In this document: one piece after another, positions 8,273 to 15,225 of the stretch | How the letters are laid out: each line of letters opens with the position of its first letter | Numbering within the stretch: the stretch's first letter is position 1 | Assembly (NCBI GenBank): GCA_031426455.1 | Contig: JANPLI010000169.1 | Location: 1-33,046 of the forward strand | DNA from: JANNMJ01 sp031426455 | GTDB taxonomy: Bacteria > Bacteroidota > Bacteroidia > Cytophagales > Hymenobacteraceae | DNA length: 33,046 nt | Direction of reading: 5' to 3' | Translations under genes and position numbers: made by a program | Notes under the pieces: model-generated | The model's input: the letters and a program-made list of their open reading frames with translations, nothing else | What the model was told of the DNA's origin: nothing | The model's database searches: none

Positions 8273-9273
8273 GGTCCGTCCGCCGGCTGCTGCTTCCTGC
8301 CACCCTCGCGCTGCTGGCGCTCACGCTGCTCGCGGCGCTGCGCATCGGCTCCTACGACACCTCGTGGGCCGACCTGTTGGCGGCGCTGACGCACCCCGGC
8401 GCCACCGACAGCCCGCTGTCGTTCGTGGTCTGGAACCTGCGCCTGCCGCGCCTGCTGCTGGCGGCGGCGAGCGGCGGCGCGCTGGCGCTGGCCGGCTACC
8501 TGCTGCAAAGCACCACCGCCAACGACCTCGCCGACCCCTACCTCGTGGGCACGGCCGCTGGCGCCAGCGTGGGCGCCGTGGCCTGCTACGCGCTGCTGCC
8601 CGGCGGCGGCTGGTGGCACGGACTGTACCTGCCGCCGGTAGCGGCGTTCGGCGGGGGGCTGGGTGCCACCGTGGCTGTGCTGGCGCTCGCCACCCGACGC
8701 GGGCGCCTCGACCCCGCCACGCTGGTGCTGGCCGGCGTGGCGATGAGCGCCCTGCTCGGCGCCGTCAGCGGGCTGCTGACCTTTCTGGCCGCGCAGAGCG
8801 AAGGGGCGTTGCGGGCGGTGGTATTCTGGTCGTTCGGCGGCTTCGAGCGCGCCGACTGGGCCACGGTTCCGTACCCGCTCGCGGCGCTGCTGGTGGGCCT
8901 GGTGGTGGCCCTGGCCCGCCGCCGCGCGTTGCCGGTGCTGCTGCTCGGCGAGGGCCGTGCCGCCGCCCTGGGCCTGCGCGTGGGCCGCGAGCGCCTGACG
9001 CTGCTGCTCACCGCCACCCTTCTGACGGCTACCACCGTGGCCCTAACCGGCCCCATCGGCTTCGTGGGTTTGTTGGTGCCGCACGTCGCCCGGCGGCTGC
9101 TGGGCGCGGCTCATCCGGTGGCGCCGTTGCTGGCTGCCGCCCTGGGGGCCACGCTGCTGGTGGCCTGCGACGCCGCCGCGCGCCTGCTCTACCCGCCCGC
9201 TGGCCTGCCCGTCGGCTTGCTCACCAGCCTGCTGGGCGTACCCTTCTTTTTATCTTTGCTGCGGAAAAGGTAG
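8269..9273 (+). CDS. FecCD/BtuC-family ABC transporter permease
   Basis: The 334-residue polytopic inner-membrane protein has about ten hydrophobic helices. It shows the FecCD signatures LRLPRLLLAAASGGALALAG in the first third, GPIGFVGLLVPHVAR in the last third, and a PAGLPVGLLTSLLGVPFF ending. It would form the membrane channel for the substrate delivered by the upstream lipoprotein. The start is placed at GTG 8269, which overlaps the upstream TGA as GTGA. Longer TTG-initiated reading would run inside the upstream gene. No ATPase gene follows, so the cognate ATP-binding subunit must be encoded elsewhere. Confidence 0.88.
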   Translation: MRSVRRLLLPATLALLALTLLAALRIGSYDTSWADLLAALTHPGATDSPLSFVVWNLRLPRLLLAAASGGALALAGYLLQSTTANDLADPYLVGTAAGASVGAVACYALLPGGGWWHGLYLPPVAAFGGGLGATVAVLALATRRGRLDPATLVLAGVAMSALLGAVSGLLTFLAAQSEGALRAVVFWSFGGFERADWATVPYPLAALLVGLVVALARRRALPVLLLGEGRAAALGLRVGRERLTLLLTATLLTATTVALTGPIGFVGLLVPHVARRLLGAAHPVAPLLAAALGATLLVACDAAARLLYPPAGLPVGLLTSLLGVPFFLSLLRKR

Positions 9274-9274
9274 G

Positions 9275-9360
9275 TGATGAGGTGGTGTGGTGGTGGGGTG
9301 GTGCTTCACCGCTGTAACCACTACTACCACCACCTCACCACCTCACCACCTCACCACCCA
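9275..9360. repeat. Facing arrays of 8-base units (CCTCACCA / GGTGGTGA)
   Basis: A left arm rich in GGTGGTG runs from the permease stop. A right arm of three perfect CCTCACCA units ends two bases before the ATG of the QueD-family gene. The arms are complementary and flank a short CTTCACCGCTG-type spacer. The array occupies nearly the whole gap between the two codirectional genes. Confidence 0.88.
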
Positions 9361-9362
9361 AT

Positions 9363-9785
9363 ATGATCTACCTCAGCCGGCACGAACACTTCAACGCGGC
9401 CCATAAGCTGGCGAACCCCCGGTGGTCCGACGAGCGCAACCACGAAGTATTCGGCCCCTGCGCCAATGCCAACTGGCACGGGCACAACTATGAACTGATC
9501 GTGACCGTCAAAGGGCGCCCTGACCCGGACACCGGTTTCACCGTAGATCTCAAGCAGCTTTCGGAGCTGATCCGGCGCGAAGTCATTCAGCACGTCGATC
9601 ATAAAAACCTGAACCTCGACGTGCCCTTCCTGGCGGGGCAACTGGCCTCTACCGAAAACCTGGCTATCGCGTTCTGGAAAATACTGGACGCCGCGCTGGC
9701 TACCATTTCAGCCACGGCCCAGCTGCACTGCATCAAACTCTACGAAACCCCCCGCAACTACGTCGAGTATTTCGGGGAAGAATAA
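9363..9785 (+). CDS. queD: 6-pyruvoyl-tetrahydropterin synthase / QueD family (6-carboxytetrahydropterin synthase)
   Basis: This 140-residue enzyme of the COG0720 fold is likely to convert 7,8-dihydroneopterin triphosphate to 6-carboxytetrahydropterin for queuosine or other 7-deazapurines, in the cytosol. Zinc ligands His14, His39 and His41 are present in HFNAAH and WHGHNY. Cys33 is the catalytic thiol candidate, and the DHKNLN and ETPRN motifs follow, the latter holding the conserved glutamate. The spacing Cys-x5-HGH matches the eukaryotic PTPS pattern rather than the Cys-x3-HGH of E. coli QueD. The ATG at 9363 follows the repeat array immediately. No other queuosine genes are nearby. Confidence 0.85.
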   Translation: MIYLSRHEHFNAAHKLANPRWSDERNHEVFGPCANANWHGHNYELIVTVKGRPDPDTGFTVDLKQLSELIRREVIQHVDHKNLNLDVPFLAGQLASTENLAIAFWKILDAALATISATAQLHCIKLYETPRNYVEYFGEE

Positions 9786-9797
9786 CCGCGAGCGGTG

Positions 9798-9925
9798 ATG
9801 GGGGTTGTAAGGTGGTGACGGTAGTAAGGTGGTGCTTAGCCACCACCCCACCACTCGCACCACCCCACCACCCGCACCACCCCACCACTCGCACCGCCAC
9901 TACTACCACACCACCACCAATCACC
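9798..9925. repeat. Facing arrays with 17-base higher-order unit (CACCACCCCACCACTCG)
   Basis: A GGTGGTGACGGTAGTAA-type left arm is followed by three 17-base units of CACCACCCCACCACTCG and variants, and then more degenerate CCACTACTACCACACC. It fills the space between queD and lpxB and ends at the probable TTG start codon of lpxB. The sequence family is the one found before queD. Confidence 0.88.
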
Positions 9926-11056
9926 TTGCAGTTCTACTTCCTTGCCGGTGAGCGCAGCGGCGATCAACACGCCGCTCACCTGCTCGCCGCTCTTCGCCGC
10001 CGCGACCCCGCCACCACGGCGCGGGCCTGGGGCGGTGATGCACTGGAAGCGGCCGGGGCCACGCTCGTACACCACTACCGCGCGTTTTCGGTAATGGGCT
10101 TTGCGGAAATCCTGGGTGCGTTGCCCAAATTCCGGCGCCTGCTCCAGGAAGTGACGGCCGACCTACGCACCCATCGCCCCGACGTGGTGGTGCTCGTCGA
10201 TTTCGGCGGCTTCAACCTGCGCGTGGCGCGCATTGCCAAAAAACTCGGCATCCGGGTCTATTATTACATCACGCCCAAGCTCTGGGCCTGGGGCGCGGGG
10301 CGCGCCAAAACCATCGCCCGAACCGTTGACCGGCTCTTCCTGATTCTGCCCTTCGAGCCGGCCTTTTTTGCCGAACGCGGCATCACCCGCGCCGATTACG
10401 TGGGCAACCCGGTGGCCGACGATGTGGCTGCGCACCGTCCCGATCCGCAGTTTCGCCACCGCCACCAGCTCCCTCTGGACGTGCCGCTGATTGCCGTACT
10501 GCCCGGCTCGCGGCGCCAAGAGCTGGAAGAGTCGTTGCACGTGATGCTCTCGGTGGTGAACGCCGTGCCCGACCATCATTTCGTCGTTGCGGGCGTCTCG
10601 AACCTCGACCAAGGCTACTACGCGCATTTCGAGGGCCGGGCACCTAATCTATCGTTCGTTTTCGACGACGCCTATAACATCTTAGCTAACAGCCGCGCCG
10701 CCCTCGTGACGAGCGGGACAGCCACCCTCGAAACCGCGCTGTTCGGGGTGCCGCAGGTGGTTTGCTACGCTACGGGACTGGTCACGTACCAGATTGTCCG
10801 GCTGCTGATCCGGGTGCCGTTCATTTCGTTAGTGAATCTGATCGCGGGGCGCAAAATCGTCCCGGAACTGATTCAGAATGACTTCACCGGTCGTTCGATT
10901 CTCGAAGTACTACCCGCGCTGCTGGCCGACGACTCCCCCGCCCGTCAGGTTCAACTGGCTGGCTACGCGGAATTACAAGCGAAAATCGGCCAACCCGGCG
11001 CCCCCGAACAAACCGCCCGGCTGATGCTGGACTATCTGCGGACGGAGGCGACGTAA
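9926..11056 (+). CDS. lpxB: Lipid-A-disaccharide synthase
   Basis: This 376-residue GT19 glycosyltransferase joins UDP-2,3-diacylglucosamine and lipid X into lipid A disaccharide phosphate at the cytoplasmic side of the inner membrane. Recognisable segments are FYFLAGERSGDQHAAHL at the N-terminus, VMGFAEIL, DVVVLVDFGGFNLR, YYITPKLWAWG, YVGNPVAD, VLPGSRRQE and VTSGTATLETALFGVPQVVCY. The frame stays open upstream only through the repeat array. No ATG is available, so TTG at 9926, directly before QFYFLAGE, is the best start and gives the normal family length. HldD in the same window also serves LPS synthesis but is not linked by operon. Confidence 0.93.
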   Translation: MQFYFLAGERSGDQHAAHLLAALRRRDPATTARAWGGDALEAAGATLVHHYRAFSVMGFAEILGALPKFRRLLQEVTADLRTHRPDVVVLVDFGGFNLRVARIAKKLGIRVYYYITPKLWAWGAGRAKTIARTVDRLFLILPFEPAFFAERGITRADYVGNPVADDVAAHRPDPQFRHRHQLPLDVPLIAVLPGSRRQELEESLHVMLSVVNAVPDHHFVVAGVSNLDQGYYAHFEGRAPNLSFVFDDAYNILANSRAALVTSGTATLETALFGVPQVVCYATGLVTYQIVRLLIRVPFISLVNLIAGRKIVPELIQNDFTGRSILEVLPALLADDSPARQVQLAGYAELQAKIGQPGAPEQTARLMLDYLRTEAT

Positions 11057-11135
11057 CGTGGTTTGTTCGAAAGCCGACAGCCCCAAATCAGCCAGCCGCT
11101 GACCTCCGTCTTTTGCGTGTTCATCAGCTGCCTGG

Positions 11136-11170
11136 CTTGCAGCTTGAAGCTCGAAACTTGAAGCTGATTA
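11136..11170. repeat. Heptad array CTTGAAG
   Basis: Five 7-base units, CTTGCAG, CTTGAAG, CTCGAAA, CTTGAAG and CTGATTA, lie between the convergent lpxB and clpX genes. No opposing arm is obvious. The rest of the 128-base gap has no gene. Confidence 0.8.
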
Positions 11171-11184
11171 TAGCTCCTAACCCC

Positions 11185-12510
11185 TTATGCTGCCCGCCTT
11201 AGCGGCACGGCGGGAGCAGCGGGCGCGGCGCTGGCGGAAACGGTCATTGCCCCGGCCGAGCGCTCGAATTTGGTGCGGGCATAGTCGTGGTCGATGACGA
11301 AATGGCGCGTGAGCGGCTCGGAGGGCAGCTCGAACATTGCATCGGTCATAATCGTCTCGCAGATCGAGCGCAGGCCGCGCGCGCCGAGGCGGTATTCATC
11401 GGCGCGATCCACCACGTAGTCGAGGGCTTCGTCGGTGAAGTGCAGATCGATCTGCTCCATCTCGAACAGGCGCCGGTACTGGCGCACGAGGGCATTTTTG
11501 GGTTCGACGAGGATGCGGCGGAGCGTGGCCTTGTCGAGCGGGTTGAGGTGGGTCAGTACGGGCAGCCGCCCGATCAGCTCCGGAATCAGCCCAAACGCGC
11601 GCAGGTCGTGGGCTGAAATGCGGCGTAGCAGGTTCATTTCGTCCTGCGGGGCTTTTTCCAGCTCCGCTGCCGCACTTTTGGCGAACCCGATGGGCTGCGC
11701 ATTCAGCCGGTTTTTGATGATGCGCTCCATTCCGGCGAAGGCGCCGCCGCAGATGAAGAGGATGTTTTCGGTGTTCATCGGCACCAGCTTGGCTTCGGGG
11801 TGCTTGCGGCCGCCCTGCGGCGAAACGTGCGCCTGGGTGCCTTCCAGCAGCTTGAGCAGGCCCTGTTGAACGCCCTCGCCGCTCACATCGCGGGTGATCG
11901 ACGGGTTGTCGGCCTTGCGGGCAATCTTATCGATTTCGTCGATATAAACGATGCCCCGCTCAGCGGCGTCGATGTGAAAATCAGCGGCCTGTAAAAGGCG
12001 GGTCAGCACCGTTTCCACGTCCTCGCCCACGTAGCCGGCCTCCGTCAGCACAGTGGCATCGGCGATGCAGAAAGGCACCTGCAAGGCGTTGGCGAGCATC
12101 CGGGCGAGGAAGGTTTTGCCGGTGCCGGTGTCGCCCACCATCAGGATGTTTGACTTCTCGATCAGCACTTCGTCGCCTTCCTGCTGCGGCTGCTCCAGCC
12201 GTTTGTAGTGGTTGTAAACGGCCACGGCCAGCACCCGCTTGGCCTCGTCCTGCCCCACGACGTACTGGTCCAGATAAGCTTTCAACTCGCGGGGTTTCAC
12301 GAGCTTCAACGCCGGCAGCGGGCCGCGCTTGATGAGTTCCGGCTCCGGTTCGGGCTTCTTGGGAAACGTAATTTCCTCGCTCATAATATGCTGCGCCTGC
12401 CCTACGCAGGTATCGCAGATATGCGCAATGGCGCCGGAAATCATCACATTGACTTCGCGCTTGTCTTTGCCGCAAAACGAGCAAAGCACTTCCTGAGTAC
12501 GGAGGGCCAC
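11185..12510 (-). CDS. clpX: ATP-dependent Clp protease ATP-binding subunit ClpX
   Basis: The 441-residue AAA+ unfoldase recognises and unfolds substrates and feeds them to ClpP in the cytoplasm. The N-terminal zinc-binding domain has Cys10, Cys13, Cys32 and Cys35. Walker A is GDTGTGKT (126-133), Walker B is IVYIDEIDK (187-195), the pore/second-region signature is GVQQGLLKLLEGT with RKHP, and the ClpP-docking IGF loop is at 274-276. Sensor and C-terminal domain motifs (LIGRLPV, YRLGARGLRSI) follow. The C-terminus has an Ala/Pro-rich tail. clpP is not in the window. The ATG at 12510 gives the normal zinc domain. A TACCTTTG box lies about 88 bases upstream. Confidence 0.97.
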   Translation of the reverse strand: MALRTQEVLCSFCGKDKREVNVMISGAIAHICDTCVGQAQHIMSEEITFPKKPEPEPELIKRGPLPALKLVKPRELKAYLDQYVVGQDEAKRVLAVAVYNHYKRLEQPQQEGDEVLIEKSNILMVGDTGTGKTFLARMLANALQVPFCIADATVLTEAGYVGEDVETVLTRLLQAADFHIDAAERGIVYIDEIDKIARKADNPSITRDVSGEGVQQGLLKLLEGTQAHVSPQGGRKHPEAKLVPMNTENILFICGGAFAGMERIIKNRLNAQPIGFAKSAAAELEKAPQDEMNLLRRISAHDLRAFGLIPELIGRLPVLTHLNPLDKATLRRILVEPKNALVRQYRRLFEMEQIDLHFTDEALDYVVDRADEYRLGARGLRSICETIMTDAMFELPSEPLTRHFVIDHDYARTKFERSAGAMTVSASAAPAAPAVPLRRAA

Positions 12511-12597
12511 GGGCAGACGGGAGAGGGGGGAACCGGGTGAAAGCGGAAAGTAATCATAGCCCCGACAGGCAATTCAACCTCCCAGGCGCAAGCCCTA

Positions 12598-12605
12598 CAA
12601 AGGTA
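12598..12605 (-). promoter_or_regulatory. -7 promoter box (TACCTTTG) of clpX
   Basis: On the minus strand TACCTTTG is a perfect TAnnTTTG match. Initiation just downstream would give an 80-base leader for clpX. A TTG at the usual -33 spacing is not evident. Confidence 0.5.
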
Positions 12606-12633
12606 CGGCGAGGCCAAGACGGACTGGGCTTGA

Positions 12634-12731
12634 ATTAGCAATAATCAATGATAAATGAACAATTAATAATGAGCCATTGCTAATTGCTCATTGTTCATTG
12701 TTCATTGTTCATTGTTCATCGTAAATTATTT
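12634..12731. repeat. Facing heptad arrays, AT-rich unit ATTGTTC / ATGAACA
   Basis: Fourteen consecutive 7-base units run in one phase. The left arm is ATTAGCA, ATAATCA, ATGATAA, ATGAACA, ATTAATA and ATGAGCC. The right arm is ATTGCTA, ATTGCTC, four perfect ATTGTTC copies, ATCGTAA and ATTATTT. The arms are partly complementary. The last unit supplies the stop codon (TTA at 12726-12728) of the FKBP gene that ends here. The array is far more AT-rich than its surroundings. Confidence 0.93.
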
Positions 12732-13187
12732 TACCGCCAGTAGTTCGACGTCGAAGATGAGGTCGGAATTGGGGGGTACGATGTAGGAATCGGCCTCGCC
12801 GGAGCCGTCGGACTGCCCGGCCGGGCCATAAGCGAGGCGGGCCGGAATAAAGATCGTGACCTGCTGCCCTACTTTCAGGAGGGCCACCACCTGATCGAGG
12901 CCGGGGATCACATCGCCCCGCCCGACGGTGAATTTGAAGGGTTTATTTTTGGTGCGCGAAGTGTCAAAAATTTTTCCGCTTTCGAGCTTACCGGTGTAGT
13001 GAATACTGACTTTCTGGCCCGCTACGGGGCGCTCGCCGGTGCCCGGCTGGATGCTGATGTAGCGTACGCCGGAGCGCAGCGTCACGGTGTCGCCGTTGCT
13101 GCCGGCAATTTGTGCGTGGGCGCCCTGAGGGCAGGCCAATGCCAGCGCCAGAAGGGCGGCGAGGGGAAAAGCGAAAAAACGAGGCAT
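12726..13187 (-). CDS. FKBP-type peptidyl-prolyl cis-trans isomerase, exported
   Basis: This small exported FKBP of 153 residues has a signal peptide of about 25 residues (PLAALLALALA core, ending AHA) and one FKBP domain (VSIHYTGKLESGKIFDTS, VIPGLDQ, VGQQVTIFIPARLAYG, IVPPNSDLIFDVELL). It catalyses proline isomerisation of periplasmic or exported proteins. Most of the aromatic and hydrophobic pocket residues typical of FKBPs can be seen. It is the last of three FKBP genes transcribed leftward towards clpX. The heptad array at its 3' end provides the stop codon. Confidence 0.92.
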   Translation of the reverse strand: MPRFFAFPLAALLALALACPQGAHAQIAGSNGDTVTLRSGVRYISIQPGTGERPVAGQKVSIHYTGKLESGKIFDTSRTKNKPFKFTVGRGDVIPGLDQVVALLKVGQQVTIFIPARLAYGPAGQSDGSGEADSYIVPPNSDLIFDVELLAVK

Positions 13188-13306
13188 TGAAACGAAAAGA
13201 AAAAGGGTGGAAAGGGGCGGGCCGCAAGGTCCGGATTACCGGACAAAGAAAAGGGAGGCCAGCCCAAAGACCAACCTCCCCCTTCATTTTGCACGCGGCG
13301 CGCGCG

Positions 13307-13864
13307 TCAGTCCGTCACCCGGAGTAGCGTTACGTAGTAAATCAGGTTGGCATTTGCCGGAATCAGCACAATCGGGTTGTTCTGATCGTCGGAGTATTTG
13401 ATGGAAGGTCCGTAGGCCAGGCCGGACGGAATCACCATCCGGCCGGTTTCGCCCTTGCTCATCAGTTGGAGGCACTCGCTGAAACCTTTGATGGTCTGGT
13501 TCAGGCGCAGGTAGGCGGGCACGCCCGTCACGTAGGTGGACTGCACGAGCCGGCCGTCCGTCGTGTCGCCCTGCATCAGGTGGAAGCGGTACTCCACTTT
13601 CGCCAGTTGGGTGGGCGTGGGCTTGGCCCCGCTGCCGGGCGTGGTGACGGCGTAGTACGCCCCCGACGGCGTGCGCACAGCGCCCGTCAGGCGTTGCGCC
13701 GTCAGGTAACGCTGGATGGCGGCCTGATCGAGCACCTGCTGGGCGTCGGCCTTTTCCTCGGCCTTCGTCTTTTTGGTGCAGGCACCTAGGCTCAGCATCA
13801 GCGCCGCCACCAGAATCGGCACGGCCCGGCGGAAAAACGGCATCCAATCAGCAGAAAAACGCAT
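13307..13864 (-). CDS. FKBP-type peptidyl-prolyl isomerase lipoprotein (GldI-like)
   Basis: This 185-residue lipoprotein has lipobox LGAC around residue 29 and a charged linker (KKTKAEEKADAQQ). A degenerate FKBP domain follows, with VEYRFHLMQGDTTDG, LRLNQTIKGFSECLQLMSKGETGRMVIPSGLAYG and IPANANLIYYVTLL. It resembles GldI-type FKBP lipoproteins of gliding Bacteroidota; the assignment rests on its length, its lipid anchor and the neighbouring DHH phosphoesterase and ndk genes. The start is ATG 13864, matching the MRF start of the next upstream FKBP gene; ATG 13843 is an alternative. The open frame to 13906 runs into repeats. It is the middle gene of the FKBP trio. Confidence 0.88.
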   Translation of the reverse strand: MRFSADWMPFFRRAVPILVAALMLSLGACTKKTKAEEKADAQQVLDQAAIQRYLTAQRLTGAVRTPSGAYYAVTTPGSGAKPTPTQLAKVEYRFHLMQGDTTDGRLVQSTYVTGVPAYLRLNQTIKGFSECLQLMSKGETGRMVIPSGLAYGPSIKYSDDQNNPIVLIPANANLIYYVTLLRVTD

Positions 13865-13867
13865 CAG

Positions 13868-13913
13868 CAAAAACCAAAAATGAGCAACCAAAAACAAGCA
13901 ACCCAAAAACCAC
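13868..13913. repeat. Heptad array CAAAAAC, left part
   Basis: In-phase 7-base units CAAAAAC, CAAAAAT, GAGCAAC, CAAAAAC, AAGCAAC and CCAAAAA lie directly upstream of the FKBP start at 13864. The array continues at 14053 in the same orientation after an inserted element. Confidence 0.9.
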
Positions 13914-14052
13914 AGGACTTACGCAGCGACTAAAAAAGGTAGCCCCTACGGGGCCACAAGACGCTCAAGACGTCGTTTTTCTACCTGAAGATAGCCCCTC
14001 TGGGGCTGCCGAATGCCCTTTTTAGGAAGAAAACGTCGGTGTCGTAAGTCTT
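13914..14052. mobile_element. Putative miniature inverted-repeat element (139 bases)
   Basis: Imperfect terminal inverted repeats AGGACTTACG (13914-13923) and CGTAAGTCTT (14043-14052) match at nine of ten bases. The similarity continues inward (CGAC on both sides). Inside are two stem-loops of one type: GCCCC-TAC-GGGGC near 13942 and AGCCCC-TCT-GGGGCT near 13993. It is flanked by the two halves of the CAAAAAC heptad array, as if inserted into it. No target-site duplication is evident and there is no coding capacity. The end GGACTTACGCA resembles GGACTTGCGCAA at 17084. Confidence 0.6.
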
Positions 14053-14087
14053 GAAAACCAAAAACCAACAACCAAAAACCAAAAACT
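14053..14087. repeat. Heptad array CAAAAAC, right part
   Basis: Units GAAAACC, AAAAACC, AACAACC, AAAAACC and AAAAACT are in 7-base phase. The last unit contributes two bases of CTA (14086-14088), the minus-strand stop codon of the upstream FKBP gene. Confidence 0.9.
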
Positions 14088-15102
14088 ACTTCTGCGGAGG
14101 CACCGCCCCCATCGGCGGGGTTTTCGGGGCGGGCTTGATGTCCTTCAGCTCCACGTCGAAGCGCAGCGGAGCGTTGGGCGGCACCGGGCCGGAGCCGCGC
14201 ACGCCGTAGGCCAGCTTGCTCGGAATCAGGATGGTGGCTTTGGCACCTTTGCTCAGCATCCCGACGCCCTCGTCCCAGCCTGGAATTACCTGGCCCTGCG
14301 AGAAGGCATAGGAGAAGGGCGTTTCGGTGCCGTTGCGCAGCGACGAGTCGAACTCCTTGCCGTCGAGCAGGGTGCCTTTGTAGGACAGCGATACCTGCTC
14401 GCCCGCCACCGGCTTGGCACCGGTTCCGGGGGTGGTGATGGCCACGTACACGCCACTGGGCAGCTTTTCGGCCTTGAGGCCCGCTTTTTCCACGTACTCG
14501 GCCAGAGCCTTGGTGTCTACGTCCACCTGCTTGGCTTCGGCCGCCTGCTGCAGCTTGCCCATCTCGGCCTGCGCTTCCTGCAACGACAGCACGCGCTGGG
14601 CTTTGATGGTCATCGATAGGAATGACTTCTCGGCGATAAATTTCGGCCGCTGGAAGCCCAGCATCACGTTGCGCTTGGTGAAGATCGAGTCCGACGGAAT
14701 CCGGAACACGCCCGAATCGCCGGCCGCTAGCAGGCGCATCGGCTCGTCGATGATGCTCTTCGGCTGCTGCGGATTGAGCAGAAACGGCGTCGGCATTCCG
14801 GCTTTGTACGAATCGTTGAGCACCGAATCCTTGCCATTTTTCACCACCTGCATCGTCATCAGCACGTGATTGGGCTTCAGGATTTTGGCCGAATCGACCT
14901 TGTTGATGTCGGCTAGCGCCAGCGGGGCATATTTGCCGTCGGCGCCCTTCCGGAAGAGCTTGTATTGCAGGCCCGAAGCCGTGGTGGCGAACGCGGCGTC
15001 GGTGGCCGCGCCGCCCTGGTTACAGCCGCTCAGCAGGGTGCCGCCGCCGATCAGTAGAAAAGAAGCGGCTACGACGGCCGCCGAAGAAGTGCGAAAACGC
15101 AT
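14086..15102 (-). CDS. FKBP-type peptidyl-prolyl isomerase lipoprotein, two-domain
   Basis: A 338-residue lipoprotein with lipobox LLSGC (Cys near 27). The first half (about 35-175) is a degenerate FKBP-like region (LQYKLFRKG, ALADINKVDSAKILKPNHVLMTMQ) lacking the canonical motifs. A helical hinge (LSLQEAQAEMGKLQQAAEAKQ) links it to a canonical C-terminal FKBP domain with VSLSYKGTLLDGKEFDSS, VIPGWDEGVGMLSKGAKATILIPSKLAYG and VPPNAPLRFDVELKDI. A Pro-rich tail follows. The start at 15102 is preferred over 15174 since it opens the lipoprotein signal with MRF, as in the neighbouring FKBP gene. It is likely anchored facing the periplasm as a chaperone for exported proteins. Confidence 0.9.
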   Translation of the reverse strand: MRFRTSSAAVVAASFLLIGGGTLLSGCNQGGAATDAAFATTASGLQYKLFRKGADGKYAPLALADINKVDSAKILKPNHVLMTMQVVKNGKDSVLNDSYKAGMPTPFLLNPQQPKSIIDEPMRLLAAGDSGVFRIPSDSIFTKRNVMLGFQRPKFIAEKSFLSMTIKAQRVLSLQEAQAEMGKLQQAAEAKQVDVDTKALAEYVEKAGLKAEKLPSGVYVAITTPGTGAKPVAGEQVSLSYKGTLLDGKEFDSSLRNGTETPFSYAFSQGQVIPGWDEGVGMLSKGAKATILIPSKLAYGVRGSGPVPPNAPLRFDVELKDIKPAPKTPPMGAVPPQK

Positions 15103-15225
15103 CAGAAGAAAATAAGGCGCCCGGAAAGGGGAGAGGGGGGCGCCGGGTGGGAAAACAAATCGAGTAACCTCCAACGGCAGGTTGGGGTTATGCCGTCGGG
15201 GTAGCCCGACCAGTGGTGGTCAGGG

